This document shows positions 8,355-17,694 of a DNA stretch of 64,000 nt, piece by piece (the stretch's first letter is position 1; each line of letters begins with the position of its first letter). The translations under genes and the position numbers were made by a program. The notes beneath the pieces were generated by a model. It ran no database searches and was not told the origin of the DNA. It worked only from the letters and a program-made list of their open reading frames with translations. The stretch covers positions 62,001-126,000 of the forward strand of contig NZ_PGSG01000110.1 of assembly GCF_002843305.1 (NCBI RefSeq). Reading direction: 5' to 3'. This DNA is from Streptomyces barkulensis. GTDB taxonomy: Bacteria; Actinomycetota; Actinomycetes; Streptomycetales; Streptomycetaceae.

Positions 8355-9383
8355 TCAGCGGCCGGCGGCGTTCGCCACGAGGCCGCCCCGCGCGGCCGCC
8401 GGCGTACCGCCGCCGGCCAGCACGCGCTGCCGGTAGTCGCTGGGCGAGGTGCCGTAGGCGACGCGGAAGGCGCGGCTGAAGGCGGAGGGGTCGGTCAGAC
8501 CCCACCGGGCGGCGACGGAGTGGATGGGCGTGCGGTGCAGGGCGGGGTCGGACAGGTCCTGCCGGATGCGCCGCAGCCGCTGGTCGCGCAGGAACGCCGA
8601 GACGGTGGAGCCCTCGTCCCGGAACAGCCGGTGCAGATGGCTCAGGGAGATGTGGTGCGCCGCCGCGATCGCGGGCGGGGACAGATGCGGGTCGTGCAGG
8701 TGCCGGCGTATGAAGGCCTGGACGCGCAGCAGCAGGGCCCGCCGCTGGTCCTCCGGCGGCAGCGCGTGGTCGCTCTCCAGGGCGTGGGCGAACAGGGCGG
8801 ACAGCAGGTCGACCGCGACCGCGGCCAGCCGGGGCCCGTCGGACGGCCGGTAGCGGGCGGAGTCCGCCGCCACCGTGGTCAGGAACTGCGCCAGCAGCGC
8901 CCCCATCCCCTCCCGCGCCGACAGGCTGCGACGGGTCAGCCCGGCCAGCCGCTCCGGCGGCAGGTGCAGCAGGTCCCGGGGGACCTCCAGCCCGATGCCG
9001 CTGTACGGGCCGTCGTCGTCGCCCGCCCACATCTCGCACGGGCGCGAGGTGTCCACCACGCACAGGGAACCGGGACCGTGGCCGTCCGCGCGGCCCTCCC
9101 GGGCGACCCTCAGCCGCCCCCGCAGCGGCAGGGACACATGGACGGTCCGCGGGTCGTGCCGCCGGGCCAGCTCCGGGGTGCGCCGCAGGACGGCGGGCGC
9201 GAACTCCGCGGGCCACACCGTGACGGCCCCGAGGCTCAGCACGCGCAGCCGGGCCCGGAAGTCCGCCCGGTGGGGGCTGTCCGCCTCCAGGGGCGCGTGG
9301 GCCCGCCGGACCAGCTCGCACCAGCGCCCGAACCGCTCGGCCGCGGGCACGTCCTCGCTCGCGAACGCCGTCTCGTACACCAT
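8355..9383 (-). CDS. AraC family transcriptional regulator
   Basis: 342 residues. The N-terminal domain resembles the AraC-binding-like domain (residues ~10-190). The C-terminal two-helix-turn-helix AraC DNA-binding domain (residues ~215-320) shows HHISLSHLHRLFRDEG and WGLTDPSAFSRAFRVAYGTSPSDYR. The start is ATG 9383 with a strong AAGGAGG upstream; the longer open frame above it is not supported. It is divergent from the WD40-STAND gene (9655) across 271 bp, so it may control that gene, but this is positional inference only. Confidence 0.9.
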   Translation of the reverse strand: MVYETAFASEDVPAAERFGRWCELVRRAHAPLEADSPHRADFRARLRVLSLGAVTVWPAEFAPAVLRRTPELARRHDPRTVHVSLPLRGRLRVAREGRADGHGPGSLCVVDTSRPCEMWAGDDDGPYSGIGLEVPRDLLHLPPERLAGLTRRSLSAREGMGALLAQFLTTVAADSARYRPSDGPRLAAVAVDLLSALFAHALESDHALPPEDQRRALLLRVQAFIRRHLHDPHLSPPAIAAAHHISLSHLHRLFRDEGSTVSAFLRDQRLRRIRQDLSDPALHRTPIHSVAARWGLTDPSAFSRAFRVAYGTSPSDYRQRVLAGGGTPAAARGGLVANAAGR

Positions 9384-9654
9384 GTGTTCCTCCTTCTCCC
9401 CGGTCGTGTCCCCCGCCGCCGGCCCGGCCGGAGCACACCGGCCCGTCCGGCCATGCCCGAGCACCGAGTCTCGGCCGGAAGGCGTTGTCAGGCAGGCCCG
9501 TTCCGCCGCGCCGGACAATTCGCGGCCGGTGCGCGGCACGTGCCGGGGAAGGAGGCGACAGTGCGGAGCGCGGGCTTGTCGGCCGGTCGCGGGGGGCCTA
9601 CGGTGGCGCCCGATCGCGGACGCGGCGGGCGGACGCGACGGGGGAGGACATGCG

Positions 9655-12600
9655 ATGGGGCGCCGGGAGAAACCACTGGATCCGGCCGCCGGCCCGGTGC
9701 AGCGGTTCGCCGCCGAACTGCGCGAACTGCGCCGGGCGTCGGGCGGCACCACCTACCGGGCGATGGCCCAGCGGGCGCCCTACTCGGCGGCGACCCTGGC
9801 CGAGGCGGCGGCCGGCCGCAGACTGCCCACGCTCCCGGTCGCCCTGGCCTACGCGCAGGCCTGCGGCGGCGACCGACAGGAGTGGGAGGAGCGCTGGCGC
9901 CGGGCGTGTGCCGACGTACTGGCCCAGCCGTCCGGCACGGACGGCGCCGACGCACCCTACCCGGGGCTGAGACGCTTCCAGCCGGAGGACGAGAAACGCT
10001 TCTTCGGACGCGAGCAGCTCACCGGCGACCTCGTACGCCGGGTGGGGGAGAGCCGGTTCACGGCCGTCGTCGGCGCCTCCGGCAGCGGCAAGTCCTCGCT
10101 GCTGCGCGCGGGGCTGATACCCGCCCTGCGCTCCGGCGCCGCCGCGGTGCGGCCGGCCGCCATCCGCGTCTTCACCCCCGGTCCGCACCCGATGAGGGAC
10201 CACCCCCGCCTGCTCGCGCCCGCCTCCCACGCCCCCGACGCGGACACGGTGGTCGTCGTCGACCAGTTCGAGGAGGCCTTCACCCTGTGCCGCGACCCCG
10301 AGGAGCGCAGGGAGTTCACCGACCTGCTGCTGGCGGCCCGCCGCCCCCGCAGCCGGCTGCGGGTCGTCGTCGCGGTCAGGGCGGACTTCTTCGGCCACTG
10401 CGCGGGCCATCCCGACCTCGCCGACGCCCTGCGGGACGCCACGCTCCTGGTCGGGCCGATGACCCCGGCGCAACTGCGCCGGGCCATCGTCCGCCCGGCC
10501 GCCGACGCGGGCCTGATCGTCGAACGCGCCCTCACCGCGAGGCTGGTGGACGAGGCGACCGGCGAGCCCGGAGGACTGCCGCTGATGTCCCACGCCCTGC
10601 TGGAGACCTGGCGCCGGCGCCGCGGACGCGCGCTGACCCTGGCGGCCTACGAGGCCGCCGGCGGCATACGCGGCGCCATCGCCCAGACCGCCGAGGACCT
10701 CTACACCCGGCTGGACCCCGACCAGGCCGCCGCCGCCCGCGGGATCCTGCTGCGGCTGGTCAACCCCGGCGAGGGGGCGCCCGACACCCGGCGCCCCACC
10801 GACCGCGGCGAACTGGGCGCGGACGGCGCGGGCCGCACCGTCGAGGCGGAGGTGCTGGAGCGGCTGGCGCGGGCCCGTCTGGTCACCCTCGACGGCTCGG
10901 CGGTCACCCTGGCGCACGAGGCGCTGATCGCGGCCTGGCCCCGGCTGCGCGGCTGGATCGAGGCGGACCGGCGGCGGCTGCTCGTCCACCGGCAGCTGAC
11001 GGAGGCCGCGCAGGTCTGGCACTCCCTGGACCGCGACGCGGGATCCCTCTACCGGGGCGCCCGGCTCGCGGCGGCCCGGGACCGGCTCGGCGGCACGGGG
11101 GCCGGTCTCACCGCGCTGGAGCGGGAGTTCCTGCTGGCCAGCGAGGCCGCCGAGAAGGCGGAGGCCGAGGACGCCCGCGCCCGGACCATGCGGCTGCGGC
11201 GGCTTTCGACGGTGCTGTCCGCCCTGCTGGTGCTCTGCGCGACCGCGATCGCGGCGACCTTCCAGCAGTACTCGATCGCCCGTGAGCAGCGGCGCGTCGT
11301 CACCTCGCACGAACTGGCCGCCCAGGCCGACTCGATGGCCGGGGAACGCCCGGAGGCGGCGGCGATGCTGGCCCTGGCCGCCTTCCAGCGGGCCGACGTC
11401 CCCGAGACGCGCAGCAGTCTGCTGTCCGCCTACGCCCGTTACCGGGCCGACCGGTTCGCCGGACAGGCCGGCACCGTGTCGGCGATGGAGTTCTCCCCGG
11501 ACGGCCGCACCCTGGCCACGGCCGGGGGCGGTCACGGCGTCAGACTGTGGGACACGCGGGCCCGCCGGGTGGCCGCCACCCTCGCCGGCCACACGGACCG
11601 GGTGAACGATGTGGCCTTCTCCCCGGACGGCCGGCTGCTGGCCACCGCGGGCGACGACCGCAGCGTCAAGCTGTGGGACACCCGAACCCGCCGGGTGGCC
11701 GCCACGCTCACCGGCCACACCGGCCAGGCGACGACGGTGGCGTTCTCCCCGGACGGCCGCACCCTGGCCACCGGCGGCGGCGACGGGACCGTGCGGCTGT
11801 GGGACGTCGCGAAGGAGCGGCAGACGGCCGTCCTGTCCGGACACACGGGCGAGGTGACGGCCGTGGCGTTCTCCCCGGAGAGCGGCACCCTGGTGACCGG
11901 CGGCGTCGACGCCACCCTGCGCATGTGGGACACCGGGACGGGCCGCGAGAGCGGCACCCTCACCATCATGAGGAGCGCGTCGACCGGGCAGCGCAGCCCG
12001 GTCCACGACGTGGCGTTCTCCCCGGACGGCGGCACCCTGGCCGCGGCCGGCACCGAGATCACCCGGCTGTGGGACACCGCGACCTACCACTACCGCAAGA
12101 CCTCCTCGGTGACGGGCCGCCGCGAACACGCCCACCGGGAACTGGCGTTCACCCCCGACAGCCGTACCCTCGCCATCACCGGAGCCGACGGCACCGTCAG
12201 GTTCTGGGACACCGGCGACCACCGCACGACCGCCACCATCACCGCCGGAGAGGACCCGGCCGCCTACGAGACGGCACTGTCCCCCGGCGGCCGCGTCCTG
12301 GCCGTGGCCGACGGCGAGGGCCGGGTGCAGTTGTGGGACACGGCCACACGGCAGCGGACCGCCCTCCTGGGCACCGCAGCGCCGTTCTCCCGGCTGGCGG
12401 CGTTCTCCCCGGACGGCCGCACCCTGGCCACCACCGGATCCGCCGACGGGGCGGTGGAGCTGTGGCGGACGGGCGGACACCGCCGGCTGCGCACCCTGGA
12501 ACACGGAAGCGACGTGCACGCGGCGGTCTTCTCCCCGGACGGCCGCACCCTGGCCACCGGCACCGCCGACGGCACGGTCCGGCTGTGGGACGCCGCCTCG

Positions 12601-13308
12601 GGACGGCGGCGGGCCGCCCTCACCGGTCACACCGGCGGAGTGACGGCCATGGCGTTCTCCCCGGACGGCCGCACCCTGGCCACCGGCACCGCCGACGGCA
12701 CGGTCCGGCTGTGGGACGCCGCCTCGGGACGGCGGACGGCCGTCCCGAGGCGGCACACCGACCGGGTGCGCGCGCTGGCGTTCTCCCCGGACGGCCGCAC
12801 CCTGGCCACGGCCTCCGCCGACCGCACCGTACTGGTGTGGGAGGTGCGCGACCGGCAGGTGCGGATCTCCCTCACCGGCCACGAGGGCCCGGTCACCGGC
12901 GTGGCGTTCTCCCCGGACGGACGTCTGCTGGCGACCGCCGCCGGAGGCCGTGTACGGCTGTGGGACACGGCCTCGTACCGTACCGCCGTCACCCTCACGG
13001 GCCACCCCGACGGCGCCGAGCACGTGGCGTTCTCCCCGCGCGGCGAGACGCTGGTCACCGCGGGGACGGGCACGATCCACCTGTGGGACACCGCCTCGCG
13101 CGACACGGTGGCCACGCTCACCGGCGACGGGGAGATCTCCGCCATGGCCCTGAGCCCGGACGGCCGGACGCTGGCCACCGCGGGCGAGGAGAAGCGCCTG
13201 TGGAGGCTCGACGCCGCCGAGGTGGCGGCCGAGGTCTGCCGGGCGAGGCGGACCCACCGGTGGTCCGAACTGGTCTCGGACCTGCCGGCGGCCCCCTCCT
13301 GCCCGTGA
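9655..13308 (+). CDS. HTH-STAND NTPase-WD40 repeat protein
   Basis: 1217 residues. Order: an XRE-like helical DNA-binding region (residues ~10-85, TYRAMAQRAPYSAATLAEAAAGRRLPT-like), a STAND-type NTPase (nSTAND1 family) with P-loop GASGSGKSS at ~140-148 and Walker B-like VVVVDQFEEAF near 199-209, a predicted membrane helix (~517-540), then 14 WD40 repeats (~608-1195), enough for two seven-bladed propellers. STAND proteins are ATP-dependent switches, and several bacterial groups use them in signalling or phage defence. ATG 9655 has GGGGGAGG upstream; an out-of-frame ATG at 9650 is ignored. The stop codon lies inside a 32-bp palindrome. The ligand is unknown. Confidence 0.9.
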   Translation: MGRREKPLDPAAGPVQRFAAELRELRRASGGTTYRAMAQRAPYSAATLAEAAAGRRLPTLPVALAYAQACGGDRQEWEERWRRACADVLAQPSGTDGADAPYPGLRRFQPEDEKRFFGREQLTGDLVRRVGESRFTAVVGASGSGKSSLLRAGLIPALRSGAAAVRPAAIRVFTPGPHPMRDHPRLLAPASHAPDADTVVVVDQFEEAFTLCRDPEERREFTDLLLAARRPRSRLRVVVAVRADFFGHCAGHPDLADALRDATLLVGPMTPAQLRRAIVRPAADAGLIVERALTARLVDEATGEPGGLPLMSHALLETWRRRRGRALTLAAYEAAGGIRGAIAQTAEDLYTRLDPDQAAAARGILLRLVNPGEGAPDTRRPTDRGELGADGAGRTVEAEVLERLARARLVTLDGSAVTLAHEALIAAWPRLRGWIEADRRRLLVHRQLTEAAQVWHSLDRDAGSLYRGARLAAARDRLGGTGAGLTALEREFLLASEAAEKAEAEDARARTMRLRRLSTVLSALLVLCATAIAATFQQYSIAREQRRVVTSHELAAQADSMAGERPEAAAMLALAAFQRADVPETRSSLLSAYARYRADRFAGQAGTVSAMEFSPDGRTLATAGGGHGVRLWDTRARRVAATLAGHTDRVNDVAFSPDGRLLATAGDDRSVKLWDTRTRRVAATLTGHTGQATTVAFSPDGRTLATGGGDGTVRLWDVAKERQTAVLSGHTGEVTAVAFSPESGTLVTGGVDATLRMWDTGTGRESGTLTIMRSASTGQRSPVHDVAFSPDGGTLAAAGTEITRLWDTATYHYRKTSSVTGRREHAHRELAFTPDSRTLAITGADGTVRFWDTGDHRTTATITAGEDPAAYETALSPGGRVLAVADGEGRVQLWDTATRQRTALLGTAAPFSRLAAFSPDGRTLATTGSADGAVELWRTGGHRRLRTLEHGSDVHAAVFSPDGRTLATGTADGTVRLWDAASGRRRAALTGHTGGVTAMAFSPDGRTLATGTADGTVRLWDAASGRRTAVPRRHTDRVRALAFSPDGRTLATASADRTVLVWEVRDRQVRISLTGHEGPVTGVAFSPDGRLLATAAGGRVRLWDTASYRTAVTLTGHPDGAEHVAFSPRGETLVTAGTGTIHLWDTASRDTVATLTGDGEISAMALSPDGRTLATAGEEKRLWRLDAAEVAAEVCRARRTHRWSELVSDLPAAPSCP
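12529..12735 (+). repeat. 81-bp identical duplication between adjacent WD40 blades
   Basis: Bases 12529-12609 and 12655-12735 are identical over 81 bp, offset by 126 bp (42 codons, one blade). Neighbouring blades are diverged, so this reflects recent duplication or gene conversion. Confidence 0.9.
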
Positions 13309-13326
13309 GGCCTCACGGGCAGGAGG
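13295..13326 (+). terminator. Palindromic terminator overlapping the WD40 gene stop
   Basis: A perfect 32-bp palindrome (16-bp arms) includes the TGA at 13306-13308, so coding sequence forms part of the stem. Confidence 0.75.
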
Positions 13327-13368
13327 ATGGCGCGGCCCTTTACGTGAGTGTCATGCACGGATAAATTC

Positions 13369-13397
13369 TTGGCACCGCAACAACTTGCGGAAATATT
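13369..13397 (+). promoter_or_regulatory. Candidate amylase promoter with LacI/MalR-like operator
   Basis: TTGGCA (13369-13374) and AATATT (13392-13397), 17 bp apart, form a reasonable -35/-10 pair in an AT-rich patch. Exactly in the spacer lies CCGCAA-N4-TTGCGG (13375-13390), a perfect inverted repeat. Its GCAA-N4-TTGC core resembles operators of LacI-family maltose/starch repressors (MalR) at Streptomyces amylase genes. Repression by occlusion is inferred. Confidence 0.6.
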
Positions 13398-13485
13398 ACG
13401 GCAGTTGTTTCAGGGCTGCCGCTCCACCGTTTCACCGCACTGCCCGGCCGGTTCCCGAGGCGCGTCAGGATCCGGTCCTCACGGG

Positions 13486-13516
13486 GGCTGTGCGGATACG
13501 CCGTATCCGCACAGCC
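13486..13516 (+). promoter_or_regulatory. 14-bp inverted repeat in the amylase leader
   Basis: Perfect 14-bp arms (13486-13499 and 13503-13516) with a 3-nt spacer, 48 bases before the amylase start and about 80 bases after the predicted -10. It could be a second operator or an RNA hairpin in the 5' leader. Confidence 0.6.
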
Positions 13517-13564
13517 GACGACCGCCGCGGCTCCGGCAGCCGCGGCCCTGCCCTGGAGACGCGC

Positions 13565-16500
13565 ATGAAGATCGGTACATCTCCGCCGCCACGGCGCTCG
13601 TCGGCGGCTGCCGTCGCGGTCGTCGTGGCGAGCGGCCTGCTGGCCCTGCCCGCGGTGGCACCGCCGGGCGGGACCGCCCCCGAGACCGTGCCCGTCGCGG
13701 CGGAGGCCGGGCACACCGCGACGGTCTTCTACCACACCGGGACCAGGAACTGGTCCGAGTACAACCTGCACTGGGCGCCGGACGGCGGGCAGTGGACGGC
13801 CGTGCCCGGGGAGGCGATGGAGGCGGCCTGTACGGACTGGGTGAAGAAGACCGTCGACCTGGGCGGCGCCTCCGGGCTGCAGGCCACCTTCAACGACGGC
13901 TCGGGAACCTGGGACAACAACGGCGGGCGGAACTACGACCTGGGCACCGGGAACATCACCGTCAGGGACGGCGCGGTCGCCCACTCCGACCCCTGCGCGG
14001 GAGCCGAACCGGACCCGGGCGAGGGGGACGGCGAGGGGAGCACCGCCACGGTCTACTACTCGACGGCCGCCCTGGGCTGGTCCACCGCCAACATCCACTA
14101 CCGGCCGGACGGCGGCACGTGGACCGAACCGCCCGGCGCCGGCATGGAGGCCGCCTGCGCCGGCTGGTGGAAGCACACCGCGGACCTGGGCGGCGCCGGT
14201 TCGATGAAGGCCGCCTTCAACAACGGCAACGGGGTCTGGGACAACAACAACGGGACCGACTACACCATCGCCGCGGGAGTCGCCACCGTCGAGAACCGGA
14301 CCGTCACCCAGGACGCCGCGGACCCGTGCGCCGAGGAGGAGCCCGACACACAGGCCCCCACCGCGCCCGAGGGGGTGACCGCGAGCGCCGACGGCACCTC
14401 GGTCGTGGTCTCCTGGGAACCGTCCACCGACGACCGGGGAGTCACCGGCTACCAGGTGACCCGTACCGGCGGGACCAAGGGCACGGCCGTCACCGACGTC
14501 CGCTCCACCGTCTTCTCCGACACGGATCTGGAGGAGAGGACCGCCTACGCCTACACGGTCAGGGCCGTGGACGCGGCGGGCAACCTCTCGGCCCCCTCCG
14601 CCGAGGCCGGGGCCACCACCGGCGAGGAACCGCCCGCGCCCGCCCGGGGCAGGCCGCTGGGCACCGACCCGCGCAAGGACCCGATCTACTTCGTCCTCAC
14701 CGCCCGCTTCAACGACGGCGACTCCTCCAACAACCGCGGCGGGAACCAGCACGAGAGGTCCGGCAACGCCGCCAACGACGACCCCATGTTCCGCGGCGAC
14801 TTCAAGGGGCTGATCGACCGGCTCGACTACATCAAGGGGCTCGGCTTCTCCGCCGTGTGGGTCACCCCCGTGGTCCTCAACCGCTCCGACTACGACTACC
14901 ACGGCTACCACGGCTGGGACTTCTACCGGGTGGACCCCCGCCTGGAGTCCGCCGGCGCCTCCTACCAGGACCTGATCAACGCCGCCCACGCCAAGGGCAT
15001 GAAGATCTACCAGGACGTGGTCTACAACCACTCCTCCCGCTGGGGCGCCAAGGGACTGTTCACTCCGACCGTCTACGGGGTGCGCGACAGTCAGTGGAGC
15101 TGGTACTACGACGAGCCGAACGAGGGTTTCGAGTACGACGGCCTGACGGTGGACCCGAAGTCCGGCAAGGCCCACTACAACGGGGACCTGTGGTCGACGG
15201 CGGAGCCGGCCGGCAACACCTGCCTGAACTGGGGCGAGCCCACCGGCGCCAGAAGTCCGGAGGGGTACACGGTCTACAACTGCCAGTGGCCCAGCCCCAC
15301 GTCCGGCATGTTCCCCCGGGCCCTGTACCACGACTGCTGGATCGGCAACTGGGAGGGCGAGGACTCCCGCTCCTGCTGGATCCACGAGGACCTGGCCGAC
15401 TTCGACACCGAGAGCGCGGCCGTGCAGAACCATCTGATCGGCGCCTACAACAAGTACATCGACATGGGCGTGGACGGCTTCCGGGTGGACACGGCCGTCC
15501 ACATCCCGCGCACCACCTGGAACCGCCGTTTCCTGCCGGCCATCCAGGAGCGCGTCACACAGCGGTTCGGCGCGGAGGCGGCGAGGAACTTCTTCGTCTT
15601 CGGCGAGGTCGCGGCCTTCGTCAACGACAAGTGGAACCGCGGGTCGGTCAACCACTCGGCGCAGTTCTACACCTGGAAGGAGCGCAAGGAGTACAGCGCC
15701 GACGACGCCGAGGCGGCGCTGGAGATGTACGAGTGGGAGCAGGCGCGGGGCCCGGCCGGCCAGCCGGCCTCGGACAACGCCTTCCTGCACGGCAACGACT
15801 ACCACGCCCCCGATCACAGCCGGTTCTCGGGCATGAACGTCATCGACATGCGCATGCACATGAACTTCGGCGACGCCCGGAACGCCTTCCACAACGGCAA
15901 GGACTCCGACGACAGTTACAACGACGCCACCTACAACGTCGTCTACGTCGACAGCCACGACTACGGGCCCAACAAGAGCGGCGACCGCTACACCGGCGGC
16001 ACCGACGCCTGGGCGGAGAACATGTCGCTGATGTGGACCTTCCGCGGCATCCCCACCCTGTACTACGGCTCGGAGATCGAGTTCCGCAAGGGGGCGAAGA
16101 TCGACTGCGGGCCCACCTGCCCGCTGGACACCACCGGTCGCGCCTACTTCGGCGACCACCTCGCCGGAAGCGTCACCGCTTCGGACTTCTCCGAGGTGGT
16201 TTCGGCCACCGGGGCGGTCGCCGAAACCCTGGACAAGCCGCTGGTCAGACATGTGCAGCGGCTCAACCTGATCCGGCGCGCGGTGCCGGCCCTGCAGACG
16301 GGCCAGTACTCCACCGAGGGGGTCAGCGGCGAGATGGCCTTCAAGCGCCGCTACACCAGCGGCTCCACGGACAGCTTCGCGCTGGTCACCGTCACCCACG
16401 GCGCCACCTACACCGGCATCCCCAACGGCACCTACACCGACGCCGTCACCGGGGAGACCCGGCAGGTCACCGACGGAAGGCTGGCCGTGGACGCCCCGGG

Positions 16501-16573
16501 CAAGGGAAATCTGCGCGTCCACGTCCTGAACGGCACCGGGAAGATCGGGGCGGACGGCCCCTATCTGAAGTGA
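13565..16573 (+). CDS. Secreted GH13 alpha-amylase with two starch-binding modules and Fn3
   Basis: 1002 residues. A signal peptide (~1-48, twin-Arg then AAAVAVVVASGLLALP) leads into two homologous starch-binding modules (CBM25/26-like) at ~52-145 and ~161-260, each beginning TATVFYHT or TATVYYST with conserved aromatics and GTWDNN-type loops. A fibronectin type III domain (~262-355) precedes the GH13 barrel (~370-960). Catalytic residues by motif are D642 (GFRVDTAVH), E681 (FGEVAAF) and D799 (YVDSHD). ATG 13565 with upstream GGAG is preferred over ATG 13385, whose added residues look untranslated. The enzyme should endo-hydrolyse starch outside the cell. Confidence 0.9.
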   Translation: MKIGTSPPPRRSSAAAVAVVVASGLLALPAVAPPGGTAPETVPVAAEAGHTATVFYHTGTRNWSEYNLHWAPDGGQWTAVPGEAMEAACTDWVKKTVDLGGASGLQATFNDGSGTWDNNGGRNYDLGTGNITVRDGAVAHSDPCAGAEPDPGEGDGEGSTATVYYSTAALGWSTANIHYRPDGGTWTEPPGAGMEAACAGWWKHTADLGGAGSMKAAFNNGNGVWDNNNGTDYTIAAGVATVENRTVTQDAADPCAEEEPDTQAPTAPEGVTASADGTSVVVSWEPSTDDRGVTGYQVTRTGGTKGTAVTDVRSTVFSDTDLEERTAYAYTVRAVDAAGNLSAPSAEAGATTGEEPPAPARGRPLGTDPRKDPIYFVLTARFNDGDSSNNRGGNQHERSGNAANDDPMFRGDFKGLIDRLDYIKGLGFSAVWVTPVVLNRSDYDYHGYHGWDFYRVDPRLESAGASYQDLINAAHAKGMKIYQDVVYNHSSRWGAKGLFTPTVYGVRDSQWSWYYDEPNEGFEYDGLTVDPKSGKAHYNGDLWSTAEPAGNTCLNWGEPTGARSPEGYTVYNCQWPSPTSGMFPRALYHDCWIGNWEGEDSRSCWIHEDLADFDTESAAVQNHLIGAYNKYIDMGVDGFRVDTAVHIPRTTWNRRFLPAIQERVTQRFGAEAARNFFVFGEVAAFVNDKWNRGSVNHSAQFYTWKERKEYSADDAEAALEMYEWEQARGPAGQPASDNAFLHGNDYHAPDHSRFSGMNVIDMRMHMNFGDARNAFHNGKDSDDSYNDATYNVVYVDSHDYGPNKSGDRYTGGTDAWAENMSLMWTFRGIPTLYYGSEIEFRKGAKIDCGPTCPLDTTGRAYFGDHLAGSVTASDFSEVVSATGAVAETLDKPLVRHVQRLNLIRRAVPALQTGQYSTEGVSGEMAFKRRYTSGSTDSFALVTVTHGATYTGIPNGTYTDAVTGETRQVTDGRLAVDAPGKGNLRVHVLNGTGKIGADGPYLK

Positions 16574-16596
16574 TCCACTCTCCGGGGTGACCCGCC

Positions 16597-16640
16597 CCGT
16601 GCGCCCCGGACCGGCCCTCCCGCCCGCCCGGGGCGCACGG
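16597..16640 (+). terminator. Hairpin terminator after the amylase gene
   Basis: Perfect 13-bp arms (16597-16609 and 16628-16640) with an 18-nt loop, 24 bases after the stop. Confidence 0.7.
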
Positions 16641-16795
16641 ACCCGGGATCGGTGGAGGCCGGTGTTCCCGTGACGGTCACGGGATCTTCCCACTGTGCTG
16701 TTGGCAGGGACATGTCTATATGGGAGGCTCCGCATATCGAACAACCGTCGGCAGTCCCTGATCAGGGGCTCATCGAATCGAAAGGACATCCCCAC

Positions 16796-17611
16796 ATGTC
16801 CCGCTCCCGTGGGTCCGTGGCCGGAGGCATAGCCCTGGCCGCGGCCGCCCTGCTGGCCGCGGCCGTCCCCACCTCCGTCTCGGCCGCCCCCGCCCCCGTT
16901 CCGTCCGCCGCGCTCCCGGCCTCCTCGGCGGACACCTACTACGCGTCCGCCGAGGGCAAGACCGGCACCGCGCTGAAGGCGGCACTCAACGACATCATCA
17001 GCGAGCAGACCAGACTCTCCTACAGCCAGGTCTGGGACGCGCTGGGGGACACCGACGAGGACCCCTACGACCCGGACAACGTGATCCTGCTGTACAGCGG
17101 CCGCTCCCAGTCGAAGTCCGAGCACGGCGGCAACCTGGGCGACTGGAACCGCGAGCACGTGTGGGCCAAGTCCCACGGTGACTTCGGCACCAGGACCGGG
17201 CCCGGCACCGACCTGCACCATCTGCGCCCCACGGACGTACGGGTCAACAGCATCCGGGGGAACAAGGACTTCGACAACGGCGGCAGCGCGGTCTCGGGGG
17301 CCCCCGGCAACTACACCGACGGCGACAGCTTCGAGCCCCGCGACGCGGTCAAGGGCGACGTGGCCCGCATGATCCTCTACATGGCCGTGCGCTACGAGGG
17401 CGAGGACGGCTTCGCCGATCTGGAGCCCAACGACCGGGTGGGCAACGGATCGGCGCCCTACCACGGGCGTATCGGCGTCCTGAAGCAGTGGCACCGGGAG
17501 GACCCGCCCGACTCCTTCGAGCGCAACCGCAACGAGGTCATCTACAACGAGTACCAGCGCAACCGGAATCCGTTCATCGACCGCCCCGAGTGGGTGGAGG
17601 CCATCTGGTGA
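16796..17611 (+). CDS. Secreted endonuclease I family nuclease
   Basis: 271 residues. A signal peptide (~1-30, AAAALLAAAVPTSVSAA) precedes an endonuclease I/NucM-type beta-beta-alpha-metal domain. The core WNREHVWAKSHG (H121 the expected general base), DLHHLRPTDVRVNSIRGN and metal-binding Asn residues are present. NRNPFIDRPEWVEAIW is the typical family C-terminus. ATG 16796 is preceded by AAAGGA. Extracellular nutrient-scavenging or DNA-degrading activity is expected, and its genomic neighbours (amylase, esterase) are also exoenzymes. The 5' region 16641-16795 contains an AT-rich stretch near 16711-16740 but no promoter I can assign firmly. Confidence 0.9.
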   Translation: MSRSRGSVAGGIALAAAALLAAAVPTSVSAAPAPVPSAALPASSADTYYASAEGKTGTALKAALNDIISEQTRLSYSQVWDALGDTDEDPYDPDNVILLYSGRSQSKSEHGGNLGDWNREHVWAKSHGDFGTRTGPGTDLHHLRPTDVRVNSIRGNKDFDNGGSAVSGAPGNYTDGDSFEPRDAVKGDVARMILYMAVRYEGEDGFADLEPNDRVGNGSAPYHGRIGVLKQWHREDPPDSFERNRNEVIYNEYQRNRNPFIDRPEWVEAIW

Positions 17612-17652
17612 GACCGGGCCTCCCGCCGGCCCGGCGATGAGGGAGGCGTAAA

Positions 17653-17688
17653 GGCGCCGCGGACCGGCCCGGCCGGTGCCGCGGCGCC
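17653..17688. terminator. Bidirectional terminator between endonuclease and vanZ genes
   Basis: Perfect 10-bp arms (17653-17662 and 17679-17688), extended inward by a CCGG pairing, between two convergent stop codons. Confidence 0.65.
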
Positions 17689-17694
17689 GGTGTC

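Noticed and set aside
9598-13257. 1219-residue minus-strand open frame opposite the WD40 gene
   Set aside because: Gly/Arg/Pro-rich antisense of WD40 repeats, no family motif.
13385-13564. Amylase start at ATG 13385
   Set aside because: Would translate the operator, promoter -10 and leader hairpin; the signal peptide begins at 13565.
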